Shown here in pieces: positions 37,790 to 50,600 of a stretch of 64,000 nt of DNA. Position 1 is the stretch's first letter, and every line of letters begins with the position of its first letter. The notes under the pieces were generated by a model. The model saw nothing but the letters and a program-made list of their open reading frames with translations. It ran no database searches and was not told the origin of the DNA. A program made the position numbers and the translations under genes. The stretch spans positions 59,466,939-59,530,938 of the forward strand of contig OX388351.1 in the NCBI GenBank assembly GCA_947579665.1. Direction: 5' to 3'. The DNA comes from Sympetrum striolatum (Eukaryota > Arthropoda > Insecta > Odonata > Libellulidae).

Positions 37790-39480
37790 CTAGGAATAGG
37801 GAAGCTATAATCATTGCGGTGTTGAGGACGTTTGCGACGGACGACATCTTTCATCTTGGTTGGCCTTCACAGCTCATCATGCAGGAAATCGATCGAGTCA
37901 TCATGCTGTTTCAATACCATGATGAAATGTAAATAACTCCTGCTTTCGTTAGTTGAAGATGCGAACGGATTTGGATTGTTATTGTGAATTTCGGTTGAGA
38001 AAGTGTTATTTCTCCGGATTTATAATTTTCTCAGACTTATAATTATACTCAATACACTTAGGGCGTATGTGTTGTGCGTTTTTCCTATGAGTATATGGCT
38101 CTACTTTTCTCACAACATCCGCAGTACATTTCCAAAGGAAGAAATCTCTTAAAACTTACGCAAATTTATGAGAGAATGTGTTTTGATAGAGGCTAAATTG
38201 GCATTATCGACGCGTTATTTCGTCAAGAACTTCTAAAGTTAAACTTAAGATTTTCGATAATTATTTATGAATGATTAATGGTTTATGAAGTTTATCTTCT
38301 TGCTATTGAAAAAGGAGCAGAGTTATTTATTTTTCAATAACACGTAACTTGAAGCATAATGTTATTGCTGCGCAGTTTATAATGAGAATAATGTCATTGG
38401 GAGGGGAGGAATTATTTTTGTAATTATGAATTGGTAGCAAAAGGAGGTTCATCGATTGACGACAAATTTCTTGATATTAACATCAAAGTATCACACGTTA
38501 TCATATCACATTCTAGCCAGAATCATTTGTTTACTTTCATCGAAGACTGGCTGGTAAAGTTTATTCATTCTCATATCCACAGTCAACAAAGTCGTCACTT
38601 TCAGTTATGCGGAGATAACCCGCTATTTTTAAGAGTCTGGAATTGCATAACTAAGCACTACTGCGTTGATAGCGCTGTGTATGTCGATATCTGGTATTCC
38701 CCATCGGTTATCCCTGCTCATGCATCAATTGTCTTCTCTGCTTCCTTATGGGACGCCCCCGATTTCGGCGCCGAATTTATAATTGCTCCCGCTTCACGTC
38801 TCCCGTCAAAGATTTTGAGCTAGTTAGCTATGATAGAAGCAAAGGTTGGGGCAGGAAGCAAGATAATAACACCTTAGGCCCTTATTGGAACGACCTCGAG
38901 GATTGAACACATAATCGATCCAAGGTAGGAGCGATGGCACTCAACTTTCCTCTTTCGTCGCACTTAAGAATTCGATCCATATTAATCGATCAGTGCATCT
39001 CAGCGAACTAAGCGAGAAAATTATGTAGGTGTCTGCCTTAAAAACTTCCGCAAAATTTAGCTTATTGTCAGGGTTGACATTGACTGGACGAAGGATTTTT
39101 TCTCGGAGACTCAGCACTATTACGCAGTGAATTTACCCGAGGTAAAATAGTGTTTTTAAGCAAGTTATTCCAAAAATGGTGATTCTCATACTTTACCCAC
39201 TTCTTAATGTACCCTGCCGGATTCCTTTCTGCTAGTTGCATTTTCTTCTTCGTATCTAATTTTCTTGCATACTACCATCGTCGGCGTAAATATCATTCAG
39301 CAACACTTCTAATTATTACGTTAATTTCCCTTTGTTTTCTAACGCCAGGGAATATAGGATAGCAATCTCTATGGCGTTTTCAAACAATGTTTTATTGAAA
39401 TTTATCGGCCAAACTAAACGTCAGTAAGTCGACGATTTTCATGCTGCGTTGTGTCCTATAGCATTTTACTTAGTAAAGGA
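37790..39480. other. AT-rich non-coding DNA
   Basis: Contains an unremarkable 130-codon ORF (38431-38823) that lacks family motifs. Nothing else is supported. Confidence 0.45.
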
Positions 39481-39491
39481 GATGAAAAATT

Positions 39492-39546
39492 ACAATTTGT
39501 ACTTTTTCCACAGTATTTAAATTACTGTGGAAAAAGTACAAATTGT
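39492..39546. repeat. perfect 24-bp hairpin
   Basis: The left arm (39492-39515) is the exact reverse complement of 39523-39546 around the 7-nt loop TTTAAAT. Similarity continues with one or two mismatches to about 34 bp per arm (39482-39556). This could be a very young inverted duplication, a minimal MITE or a source of small RNA. Confidence 0.85.
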
Positions 39547-39559
39547 TATTTTTCACGAT

Positions 39560-40280
39560 GACGTATTTCCACAAGACATCGCCAGAGACTTTGAATTTTA
39601 TTAGTAAGGGAGGTAGTTAAGTTTTTGATATATTTGGCCGTATGAATCTTACGTTTGCTTGTAATCGACGTATTACTTCCTTAAATAAGTGACTCCTGAA
39701 TGCCTCATACACGTCACGCGTATTGAGTGAAACTCTGCAGCACGATAACCCAAATGCTTATTAGTGTCAGTCAAAATTCATAACGAAGGAGATGAAAAAA
39801 CCTTGCATAGAAAAGATTTAAATATATCCATGACGCAGTTTCATTAAACGTCACAAAATCACCACAAATAGCGCACAACTTTGAGGAACCCTCAGATTGT
39901 AGGAGGCACTCCTAAAGCTAACCTACGTCATACTGGTATGGCAATAATATTAATTCATTATTTTATTAATTTTATTCGATTTACACTACGATTACGGTAT
40001 TAAAATCATTGTTTCAGTCAAAACCGCCTGAGATCGGTTTAAAAAATTAAAATACACCGAAAATTAACTTGTAATCTACATTACAATTGATCATATGTAT
40101 TTAATGATTCAGTAATAATAATAATGTTAATTAAGCCCTGTGGTTGGTAAGGTAGGCCACCTAAAAATTCAGTATCTCTTATTTAAAGATGAAAAATATA
40201 TTTATCCATGTCCGGTGTTGGTTCAAGTAGAAGCGAATAACTAACTTCTAGCGTCATAGTAATAGAGCGCACAGAATGAT
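39560..40280. other. AT-rich non-coding DNA
   Basis: No supported feature. The block AAGGAGATGAAAAA near 39786 repeats the left shoulder of the hairpin at 39478. Confidence 0.45.
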
Positions 40281-40289
40281 TCAATCCGC

Positions 40290-40830
40290 AGTGAATTATA
40301 CGGGACATTCGCAATGTTTCCTCGCTTTAGCGACACGGAACGTTGCTCCGCCGCGAAACTCAAAGGCAAGGTGATTTTTTTTAGGTTAAGGGCAGGTGAA
40401 AGTAAAGCGCAAAAATTGACTCCGTTCGTCACGTCGGAATGACGGCAATTTTTCGCGAATTCTTTCGGAAATTATTTCACTCTCGTTTTTCTCGAGCTAA
40501 TTCCACCGTCGGTTGCGCGGTAGAAATGCGCGACATTATAAATGCCGCATGACGCAAATACCGATATATCCCTCCGACAAAGTGTTTCCCGATGGAATAA
40601 AAGTGTCGTCAAGGTGAAACCATAAGCTTCCCTCGGTGGAAGTATCAGGCCAAGCTGGTGTCTGGGCGCAGGCTAATCTCTAATGACGAAGCCATTTTTG
40701 TGTTTTCCTAATACACTTTTGCTCTCGGGGATTTTGATGCTCGTGACGTGGCGCGGGAGTGTGTTCGGAGATGCGAAAGCGGGACATGCTACGTCGCAGG
40801 ACGAAAATCCGGGACACGTCGGGGACCGAT
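40290..40830. promoter_or_regulatory. CpG-rich island
   Basis: CpG-rich against AT-rich flanks, with TATAAA-like AT words embedded. ORFs on the two strands are mirror images of composition. Candidate enhancer. Confidence 0.3.
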
Positions 40831-41061
40831 GCATATCCCTTAATTTACTTTGTTGGAATAAAATATTATTTATGGGTGTTCGGATGTGAGTATTGTGTGC
40901 GTTTATGTTCATTAATATTTATCTATTTAGTGGAGCCTAAAATAGTGTTCATACGTGCAGGAATATAAGTATTAAATTATGTTTATAATTAATTATTTAA
41001 TCTATTTATTGAAGCCAAAATGCAGATTTTCCCCTGTTAAATTGAAGACATACTTTCAATT

Positions 41062-41196
41062 TAGTAGTAGTATTATTGTAAAAAATGCTTCGAAAGCTTA
41101 GGTCATTACGCTTACTGGCTCCCATCGAGAATCGAACCCAGGACCGCTTTCACCGAAGGCAAACGCGATGTCCTAATGACTATCCGTTAGCCACTC
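41062..41196 (-). repeat. SINE (CTCCC family), copy 1
   Basis: On the minus strand the tRNA-like head has the anticodon-region hairpin GTTTGCCTTCGGTGAAAGC and a B box with GGTTCGATTCTC, closing with GGGAGCC. It is followed by the family tail (ACCTAAGC…CGAAGCA…TTTACAATAATACTA). The acceptor-like 5' side is mutated (GAGTGGC). No clean TSD is visible. It is more diverged than the 63-kb copies. Confidence 0.75.
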
Positions 41197-41209
41197 TAAA
41201 TTTGCATAT

Positions 41210-41700
41210 GGCTAAAGATAACAAGTGTTGAAATATGTAGTAGCAACAGAAATGAGCATTCATAAAAAATGAATTCTAGTAAAGCAAATAGGAAAAATAA
41301 TTTAAAAATCTATTTCTAGGAATAGGAGTCATATGTAATGTATAAGTCACGTATGACTCGTATCGTTCCTAGAAATATTGTTTGCTTTCATTTCTGATGC
41401 AATTCCTTTTCTTTTTACGAAAGGAGGTTATTTTATTGCAGTTGGAATGTACTTTACTGTTCTTTATGAAATGATTGTATCAATTCAGAGCTGAATACGA
41501 ATCTTGCAAAACGCTTCAAATGACTTCCACTTCAATTAGTTGCCTCTTTCAAGTGCGGTGAGGAAAAAGGCTTTAAATACTCGTAGATACCCAGTTCATC
41601 AGTACTGAATCGTGGAAGCGTTAGGTTTAACTTCAGAAGAGCGTGTTCGCTTGCTGCCTTTCTTCTTGAGTTTTAAGTTAGAATTTTGATGATGCATCGT
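41210..41700. other. non-coding DNA
   Basis: AT-rich; nothing recognisable. Confidence 0.4.
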
Positions 41701-41706
41701 TTTAAT

Positions 41707-41753
41707 CAACACTGTATCTAGTACAACACTGTATCTAGTACAACACTGTATCT
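41707..41753. repeat. 17-bp tandem repeat, 2.8 copies
   Basis: CAACACTGTATCTAGTA occurs at 41707-41723 and 41724-41740, with a partial third unit to 41753. Confidence 0.95.
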
Positions 41754-42313
41754 TTACTTTTTCATGCGCTTGAAGCCCATTTTTCTCTTTCCGGCGAATA
41801 CTTTTTCGGCATCGATGCGAGCGCATTTACTAATGTAGTGTATTGCATAAAATGCATAGGTCATTTCTGCCAACATTTTCACGAAAAGTTGGTTACCAAA
41901 GAATAAACTTATTTGATCTTTTTATAAGTTTACTCTAGAGCTAATCATGTTCCGTTCCCTTACTGTCAGATAGTAAAGCAATTAATACGTCATTTACTAT
42001 CTTTTGCCATCCAACGGAAGTTATCGTATACTAGCACTGGTGTGATCAGACAAGGTTATCTCGTAAGAATAAATCTGTGCATGCTAGATCCTTATCATTT
42101 GCACGAAAGCTTATTAACTCTTGCCTCGGCAACTTTATCATTATTTCTCGGAATATATATATAACATAATATAATATATACAACGATATATTTCATAATA
42201 TAAATAAAATATACAAAGTTCTTTATGGAGCGAAATTGTCCCTGCTTTCGTATAATCCTTGTATAGTATAAATTACATAAAAAGGATACCTATTATGAAC
42301 GATACATTTAAAC

Positions 42314-42611
42314 CAGTGATTCCCAAAGTGGGCAATAACTTCCCCTAGGGGCGCTGCACTGACCTTAGGGGGCGCTATATAAAAAGCTATTTTATTCCCA
42401 TTTGATCGTATTTATATTCCTACTCAATTCCGCTGGGCTCTAGGTAGCTATTAAACATAAGATATCTTCCAGTTAATGATTTGGAGGACGTTATCAGCAT
42501 TTTATTCATTCTCTGGATTTGGTCTTGTGGAAAATATTTTTATCAATATCGGTTGGGGGCGGTGGTATGGAAATGATGGGGCGTTAGCATGAAAAAGTTT
42601 GGGAAGCACTG
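42314..42611. mobile_element. hAT-type MITE, 298 bp, complete
   Basis: The left end CAGTGATTCCCAAAGTGG and right end AAGTTTGGGAAGCACTG are imperfect inverted repeats of the hAT type (CAGTGGTTCCCAAA…). They are bounded by a perfect 8-bp duplication ATTTAAAC (42306-42313 and 42612-42619), the hAT signature. The interior has the block CTTAGGGGGCGCTA and no coding frame, so it is a non-autonomous element dependent on a hAT transposase elsewhere. Confidence 0.92.
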
Positions 42612-42619
42612 ATTTAAAC

Positions 42620-43030
42620 TATAATATATTCAGATTTTTTTGTCTGTGGCAATAGAAAATAAATAGGGAAGGAAAGAATGATTCTGTTGAAGGAAAAACA
42701 TGTTATGTTTGATCGTGTCATTGCCAGTGTAGGAAGCATATACAACGAGATGGAGGACGCGAAAACTCGCGAAATGTGCAGGAAATGATCAAAGAAAGAG
42801 ACAGATAGGTCACAAACATGTCGTCAAAGAAGTTGCAACAGTTTTACGACTCATTCTTGTTTTTTTGCTGTCAAACAAAAGCTATTAATCTCATCGTTCT
42901 GAACATGCACTCGCCTCATATCACTCTGGAGTACTTTTTTCATTGTCATCTACGAAAGCCAAGTTTTTGGAAGCAGGAATCTCCCCGACTTTCCGTAAAT
43001 ACAGCCGAAAACGAGGGGAAACCAACCGAG
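42620..43030. other. non-coding DNA
   Basis: No supported feature. Confidence 0.4.
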
Positions 43031-43039
43031 AGTGCATTT

Positions 43040-43570
43040 CTGGCCGTTTTATGATCTAGATGGCCAAACCCCCGGAATTAAAGCGCCGTCCTCGCGGCCG
43101 ATTGTGATTGCATTTCGGGCTTTTTGCTAGCCCCGAACTAAAGTGGAAATATGTAAATTCCCCTTAAATTGTTTCTCCATTCAATTCATTTCGGTCGTCG
43201 TAGCCGGGAACATTCCGGGTGGACGAGCATTCCCGCGGATCCTTTGGCCGCGGTAAATAGAAACGCCGTCGAAATGATCGTTTTCTAGTTTCTAAATTTC
43301 TCGCTTCGATTTGTCGCAATTTAGCCATCGCGGGATGAAACCATTTCGCTCGGCGGGAAGAAATTAGATTATAGCGGGGATTGCTGCCTCAGCTTTTTCG
43401 AAAGGCTCGTAATTAATATTCTTCCGCGAGCGTTTAGCGCGGTGGTGCGGCGATATATTTTAATTAGGTTCTCGGCGATTATTTTGACGTTTGTAATTAC
43501 GTTACGCGGGGAAAATTAGGTTCCCAACCTCCGCTGCGTCGCGGCGTTTAACTCGTTACCGGAATGCGCT
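43040..43570. promoter_or_regulatory. CpG-rich island without ORFs
   Basis: Dense in CpG (GCGGCCG, CCGCGGAT, GCGCGGTGG) and interleaved with TAATTA-type AT words. Unlike the other islands it lacks even chance ORFs over 60 codons. The mix of CpG and homeodomain-like words resembles a developmental enhancer; that is inference from texture only. Confidence 0.35.
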
Positions 43571-43839
43571 TTGACGACTTTACCTATTGTTGTTACGAAT
43601 TTTGCATAAACGGATGCCACGTTTTATCTAGTATTTCGGACTTAATTTTTGGTACTTAAAATTTTGAGACGTATTTTGATTTTTTTTAATCTTGCATAAT
43701 TATGTATTCTACGAGCAGCTTGAACTAAATTCGTTAAGGTCAGGGTCGCAGCGGTACTGTGAATTCGTCAGAAGCAAGAATTGTTATCAGCTGAAAGACA
43801 GAGACTAAGACCAATATCAGAGTTAAACATCGATTGAAT

Positions 43840-44200
43840 AATAATAAAACATCTTTTATCAGGGCGAGATTGAGTCTTTTAAATCTCCTCTTACATCTAA
43901 CCCATATTCATATAAATTCCAAAAAAAGACTTGAAAAAACACAAAAGAAAACTACCTTTCGGGTTTAAAACAAAATGTCTCGCTTAGCGAAAAATATTTA
44001 CCGCTGCAGGAAAACATCCACGAGAAGGAGGCGTGAAAAAACTCCGACACCCACAAATAAATAAGTAAATATTTATGAAGAAAGAAGTTACAGAAAGATC
44101 TGAAATGCAAACAAAAAATACAGATACAAAAATGCATAGATATTACAATATATATGTGAAATAGCAACTGAGTCAATATAAAGTTTATGTATCTGAATGA
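43840..44200 (-). mobile_element. LINE family A, copy C (diverged 3' UTR)
   Basis: Shares the tail region (ATAATAATAAAACATCTTTT), GGCGAGATTGAGTCTTTTAA and the CTGCAGGAAAACATCCACGA block with family A copies at 15 kb and 63 kb. It contains no coding remnant. Substitutions and insertions make it older than A and B. The right boundary is approximate. Confidence 0.65.
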
Positions 44201-44209
44201 TTAATCTCC

Positions 44210-46050
44210 TATCTTTAATTTGATACAAACATTAGTTGGCACAGCGGGTATTCCCTCTTTTTCCCACTGAATGGTACAGTATGTGAAAAAGTAAGACACT
44301 CATTGCACGACATATAGCGGTACAATATTTATTAGGAGTGTGCAAACAAGGTTAAGCAATCAAGTCTGTTAATTTTCTCCCCGGAGAGCGAGGGAGCTTC
44401 TTTGTGTCTGGTTCCAGGAAGAAGTAGATTAAAAGTTTTGCATAATGTACGACGTTCAGTCTGGCATTTAGGATCAATGGAATCAAGGAGACAAAGTATA
44501 CTATTTTCTTCTTAAACGCATATTGGAATAATGCTGGAATGACTATTAATTTCAAATGTTTATTTAATCATTCGTACGAGAGTACTGGAATCATTTATAT
44601 CTCTCATCTATGTGTCACCAGTTAAACGGAAAATAAAATGTCTCTTGGCTTTCTCTGCAGTATTTGTCATTTACTAATAGATTTTATCGAACAGTTGTAC
44701 AGTGAAGGTACAGAGTTTATTGAAGTCTTGTTCTGTGAAACAATACATTGTTGGATATACTAGTTCGAGGTGTATTGTGCTAACCAGTGTAAATACGAAA
44801 GCAATTGGATAAGAAGGAAGATGAGTGTGACAAAGAAATAGTCGAAAGGACATGTTCTTTAAGATTTTTTTCACGACGTTGAATTTCCTCTGATTTTGCG
44901 CAGTTGTATGAATTAAAATTTTAGAATAACTTAAGTGTTCCATTCTCTTCACTGATATTTTTTTTAAGTTTTAATATGGTTAGGTTTTTATTATCAACTC
45001 TGCTTTAAAGTTAATGTCCATTAATCTGTTATTTAAGATTGAAAATACTTTGTTATTTATCATCAAATCTATTGTAAGGTTTAATATCACCCGTTGTAAA
45101 ATTTATAGCACTAACGATTTGCAGGAAGTTCGAAGATAAAAAAAAACTTAAATCTGTGTGTAAACTTGACGATGGAGACGTTGAATAACACTGTAAATAA
45201 TTAATGGGATTGAATATGGATATTACCAACCCAAAGTAGTTGCCAACTTTATCTTCTGTGGATTAAGAAAAGATATAAAAATGTATCGTATGGGTTTCTT
45301 GTTTTATTTAACATCTTCATCGTCATGCCGTGTTCCCACAAAGTAAAAATCTCCTTGAATTTGATGAGTGTAAACTCTCCCAATAAATCACGAGCACATT
45401 TTTACTTTCTAGTAAATAAATTAATTTTTTTGCAATTTGAGACTACAGCTAAAGTAAATCGGTGTAACACAATGAGAAAAATGAGTCATACTTTGAATTG
45501 CCGTATCGTAGAGAAAAATCATGCTTTACCGCTAACATCAAGCATCTTCCCCCTCATTTCGCATCAGAATCAAGGGCGCCTTAGCGATGAATTATATTCA
45601 TTTCTTTTCCTCTGCAGTATCGTCGATATCCCTCTCCGTTCCGCTCAGAAAGTTCTTTTCATATAACCAAGTCCCCTCTCCTTCGTTGCGTGTTGCTCAA
45701 ACCGCAAGAACTGTGCAGCCCAAGGGTGCCGTTTGCGGACGAACGCATATTGGAAAAATAAATATGCAAATTTCCTCGCTTTTCCGAGCTCCGTCTTCTA
45801 TTCTAGTATCTTCTCCTCTAAAATCTCCCTTCTTTTCCTTGCTTTCTTCGTTTCCTCCGTGAACGACCTATGGTGTTTTACGTAGAGCCCCAGATCCTGG
45901 GGAGCGGTTGCGGACTACTCCTCACATCACAATCACTTATAACATTTCGAACGACAATGAATGGGTTGGAAAGGTTGGTTTGTGTTAGGGGTTTTCCTTT
46001 AAATAACCAATTTACCAGTAGAATTCCCAGATAATTATCAGATATTAATT
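44210..46050. other. non-coding DNA
   Basis: AT-rich. A minus-strand open stretch near 44535-44350 (about 60 codons, no Met) is not recognised. ORFs at 45325-45862 are chance-like. Confidence 0.4.
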
Positions 46051-46059
46051 AATATATAC

Positions 46060-46440
46060 TCACGTATTAGCTGAGTTTTTCAGCACTGAAAAAGCCCCCG
46101 TCGGCTTATACTCGAGTAAAGGTCCCACTTACCTGTTATCCGGTGGAAAACGTCTGCCATTGCCAGAAATCGGCTTATATATTCCTCACTCCCTCAATTT
46201 ACAATAAGTTACTGTTTTTATTTGTAATAAATATTCAAAATCATTTAGCTTACTGATATCTCCATTACTGTAACCTTATTGTTATCTGTATTCATTTTGA
46301 AATTTACCAGCAGCTGCTGCATTTCTAAACCCTAGACGTATGCTCGAGTTAGTTAGTTTTCCCATTTTTAAAAATAAAATTAGGTGCTTCGACTTTTATT
46401 TGGTTTACTTGAGTAAATGCGATAGTCAATATTGCGGTTG
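46060..46440. mobile_element. possible decayed DNA-transposon remnant
   Basis: GTCGGCTTATACTCGAGTAAA (near 46100) and TTGGTTTACTTGAGTAAATG (near 46401) recall a motif common at ends of some animal MITEs, but no clean inverted repeat or TSD is visible. Low certainty. Confidence 0.2.
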
Positions 46441-47060
46441 TGTGATTGCCCGGCGAAAAATTGTCCGTCGAGGAATTTTTGCCGCGAGGAAGTGTCTGCA
46501 AACTCCCGAGGCAGCACTGCTTCTTCGCCGTGACATAATCGCCCCGGTAGCACTTACTCGACCACGTATCCCAGGGCTAATTTTCGCGATTTCCTTTTCG
46601 TTGAAATATCAAGCTACTAAAACAACCTCTCCGGGATGTTCGAACGCCTTCGAATTGCCGTTTTGGGGTCGGTTTATTCGTTGGGGTCGCATTTTAGTGC
46701 AAGGAGGTCATAGTTGAGTCTGGGCATTATCTCGATGGCGCTAGCGGAATAACGGTTTCTTACTGCCGGATCTATTTAATCTCGTGCCGCGGCGTGTGTG
46801 AGGTGTAAATTTTATAGCGCAATACTCCCACTTCGGGTTGAGGGAAACCTAATTAAGAAGGCGGTCTAATTCGGCGCATTTATAGTGGAATAATAGGAGG
46901 GAATGTCGGGGCGTCGGTGCATGTGTCATCTGCGCTGATAAAGAGACGGAGCAGTGGAAAACGTGTCGAATGACTTCTACGGCCATAAGGGAAAGAGGCG
47001 GCGGTGTTAAGGGCGTAGCCTTTCTAGGAAACGATGCTTTAGGAAAGTAGAGAGCGGCGG
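46440..47060. promoter_or_regulatory. CpG-rich island
   Basis: A CpG-rich region around an unrecognised 125-codon ORF (46340-46717). There are no splice signals that make a coherent exon. Candidate regulatory DNA. Confidence 0.3.
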
Positions 47061-47227
47061 AATTGAGCTGCTACGGTGTGCAGAAAAGGAAGATGATTGT
47101 GTCGCGGTGAAATTAGATTTTTAGCATAGGTTCGGCATTCTCAACGCTGTCGTTATTTAAATTGTTTCATTGGAAAATTTCTGTTGGATAGAAGTTCAGA
47201 AGTTCTCATATAGTACTTTTTTAATTT

Positions 47228-47360
47228 ATCTTATTCGTAGTATTAGTATCGCTAAAAATGTTTCGACAGCTCACATGTGCTCCAACTGGGAATCGAACCC
47301 GGTAACGCTTTCGCCAATGCCGAACGCTCTAGCTGAAACCGATTCGGCTATCCGGGTGCC
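47228..47360 (-). repeat. SINE (CTCCC family), copy 2
   Basis: On the minus strand it starts GGCACCCGGATAGCC and has the anticodon-region hairpin GTTCGGCATTGGCGAAAGC. The T-arm contains GGTTCGATTCCC, and the family tail GAGCTGTCGAAACATTTTTA and ATACTAATACTA follow. It is bounded by a 10-bp TSD with one mismatch: TTTTTAATTT (47218-47227) and TTATTAATTT (47361-47370). Confidence 0.8.
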
Positions 47361-47379
47361 TTATTAATTTGGATCCGTG

Positions 47380-47590
47380 ATTTTTTATTTCTTCCTTTCT
47401 GGAAGGGGAATGTGTGATTAAAATGTTTACGTTGTGATGGTGAAAAATCTGTTTTGATAGGGTATATAGAGCAAGGGGCATTTAGAGATTGTTTTGATTC
47501 TTCATCTTCTATGGCTATTAGTAATCATAGTGATCATCTTTTCTTCTGCTCTTTTCGCAAATGCTCTTCAGTTATTTCATTCTAATTGCA
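47380..47590. other. non-coding DNA
   Basis: Nothing recognisable. Confidence 0.4.
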
Positions 47591-47598
47591 TTAAGTAT

Positions 47599-47652
47599 AC
47601 ATATGTATTAGTATGAAATATGAAACTAGCACATATGTATTAGTATGAAATA
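47599..47652. repeat. 22-bp direct repeat
   Basis: ACATATGTATTAGTATGAAA plus TA occurs at 47599-47620 and 47631-47652, a 32-bp period. Local duplication. Confidence 0.9.
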
Positions 47653-47659
47653 GGAGTAG

Positions 47660-50600
47660 CATATTTCGTAATATTCAATATCTAATATATCAATAATAAA
47701 TCGTTTTTTGTTTCCGAAAAATATCCAAACTTATGTTTCGTCCGATAAAAATATACACAGATTAAATGAAACACTGCAGTGGGAGCCCTAAAATGCTATC
47801 AATATTATTATTCAGAAGAGAAACTATGTTAAAATTTGGCAGCTGAGAATGATATCGTTTTTTTATTTTCCGAAGTAAAAATTATTATTGCGTAATCCGT
47901 ATAGCTATCAGTTTAAGTTTATTTCATTTCAAATGAATATCGAAGTTTTCTTTCGTTTGCATATCACCCAGGCATAAAGTATTCCGCATGCATATTTTAT
48001 CGCAATGTAGCTCAACATTTTTGCTCCTTTCGTGCCTATCTGTTCGGGTTTTCGAAAAGGCTCCGCGAATTATGATTTAAATTATTCCGAGAGGCATTTA
48101 CATAATTCATATTTCCTCGCGATAGCTTTGCATTTTTGTTTTGTTTCGCATGGTACTCCTGCTTCTCGTTCGACCGGGGACGGCTTATATTGTACGCTTT
48201 GGAATTCGCCGTCCAAGAGATATTGTATAATTTCATTCACATCCTTCTCGCAAATTGATTTATTTACATTTATATCGATGCTGGGTATATTTATTGTTAT
48301 CTGGCGGTATATTTAATTCCCAATTAGTTTTTCTCCCTTCCAAAATTGACAATATTTCTCCCTCACGTATTTGTTTGTCTAAATATTCCTGTTAAAACGG
48401 ACAGAATTGGTGTGTTGTTTGGTTGTATTTGTAAGCTATTAGCAATAAGTATTTGAATGAAATATTTATTGTTTGTTTACTGAAATACTGTTCAATCAAT
48501 CAGCTATTAGAAGCTTAAATGATCCCCAATAGTCGTTTTTGTCGGCATTCAAATATTGGCCGCTTAACCAACATGCATCTATTTGACCTGCTTAAAATGT
48601 CTCTTCATGAAAATTAATTCTAGATCTTTAAACTCCTAATTCATTAACAATCCTGTTCCAATTTTCTCTCCTTACAAGCTGTGTTCGTTCAAGGGTAAAA
48701 TTTGCTTCATGTTTTGCTTCCACTGCCATAATTTCTATGAGTGGGGTTCTCAACCTCAATATGCCTTAGAAATGCTTTAATATCCTCTTCGCAGCATTAT
48801 TGTTATGCTTGTAAGTTTTTCGCTGACATAAAATGCTTTTATGAAGTGTTGTTTCGTTTGAAGGAAGTGCCGGCTTGATCGCCCGTCTTGAGCGCTGGTC
48901 CCAATCAGCTCGGTAAGCTTTTGCTTCTTCTGCTTGTTGTTGCATGCAAATTTTTCTTTAGCATTTCTAAAAGGTTTGTGAATGAAACAACGAAGAGGAA
49001 CTACCTTCATCTCATCTCATATATGCGATCAGCTATTGGATTATGTGCAATGAAATTATTAAGGCAAAACTTGATCAACGAAAACTGATTGTTGTGAAAT
49101 GTGAGCTAGGATCGCCGTAGAGGGAATTCCGAGCCCTTACGTCTTTCTTTCAGGAACAATATCTTAAAAGTAAATATCCAATACTTATACCCGTGCCATT
49201 CATGTAATGTCGTTTTGATTTTCATCATCTGAAAATTTAACAGAGTAAGCAATTTTTTCGAATCAAGATGTTCATCCCCAATAGTCTACCCAATCTGATT
49301 TCTGATTTTCCTTATAATTTAGAACTAGCCCTAATACTAATGTCTTCGAAATTTGCCATGTAATGAAGATAAACTTGGTATTTATGACCCGCATCAAACC
49401 CACCCACCCACGATCAACGTACGTATATTTTGATATTAGTGAGGGGCATAAAAACGTTATTTTTCTTGTATTATTCTAAAGCATTTCTAAGTACACTAGG
49501 AGTTCTGTGAACTGAAATATAAGACAAAAAATTGGTGTGTTGCCAAAAGCGAAGTTGCATTCGAATCGATTAAGTTTAAGTTTGTGATTCTAAATTTCCT
49601 GCATTGTCTCCATTATCTATTTTGCCTTTGCATTTACGAGGTGCCTTTACTGTTTGGCATATCTTGTCTTTCTTCACACGCGACTTTTATTGCAGAAACT
49701 TAGCCAAAGAAGGGCTTAAATGAAACGAATTGCTATTTTTTCTTTTTTATCATTTACAGGCGAAATGGCTATTTTTCATGCACCAATCAAAGACACTAAT
49801 TTATCTAGTCTTGGGAAATGCATGCTTTCTTTCACCATTGTAGTCGGTATCGTTTTAGCTGGGTGTGCATGTTAATTTGTGTGATTTGGATATTTTTCTG
49901 ACATGTGAACGGATGAAATTTCCTAGAATTATACCTATATGTTTTATTTTTAAGAGTTCAATAATGTAAGTGATTGTTGATCTTTTCGTTATTTGCAATT
50001 TTTCCTCTAATAAACTCTGCCTACCGTTAATGATCGTGTTGCGTTGCTTTCCTCGAGGCTATTGGCTCATGTTTTGCTGTTTTACTCGAACTGTTTTAGT
50101 TAGATTCTGTTTATAAATGCTTCAGTATTTGTAAGATTCCGCTGTAAATTTGTTGTAAGAATTAAAAGGGAGCTTTACAGATATGTAAGAAAGTAGATGA
50201 GAAGGAAAGATGTAGAAAATTTGTTATTGTATCTAAGTATTGAATTTCCGTAGGATTGCATACAAATGATTGTGGACTTCACTAAAAATAGGTTAAGTGG
50301 CGTAAAGTTAACTCTTATAAACCTACTTATCAAATTATGAAACATTCGATGGATTCTAATGGGTTATGTATGATATGTGTAAAGTAGTGAGTACTAAGGC
50401 AAATCTAAAACTTTCTCTCCAAAAACCCCTGATCAATGAATATTGGCTAATAGTTTTGGATATTTTATTTTATTATGATCTATACAAAATATGTATTATT
50501 CGGTAGAAAGTTCCACCATGTTATCTAATAGAGGATAGTTATGTCGCAGTTCTGCAAGTCATACTCTCTTACCAATCGCTTAATTTTTTCATCATTCTTA

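Noticed and set aside
41707..41753. CRISPR array
   Set aside because: Contiguous 17-bp tandem repeat with no spacers, in eukaryotic DNA.
44350..44535. Minus-strand open stretch of about 60 codons
   Set aside because: No Met start or convincing acceptor, and I recognise no family.
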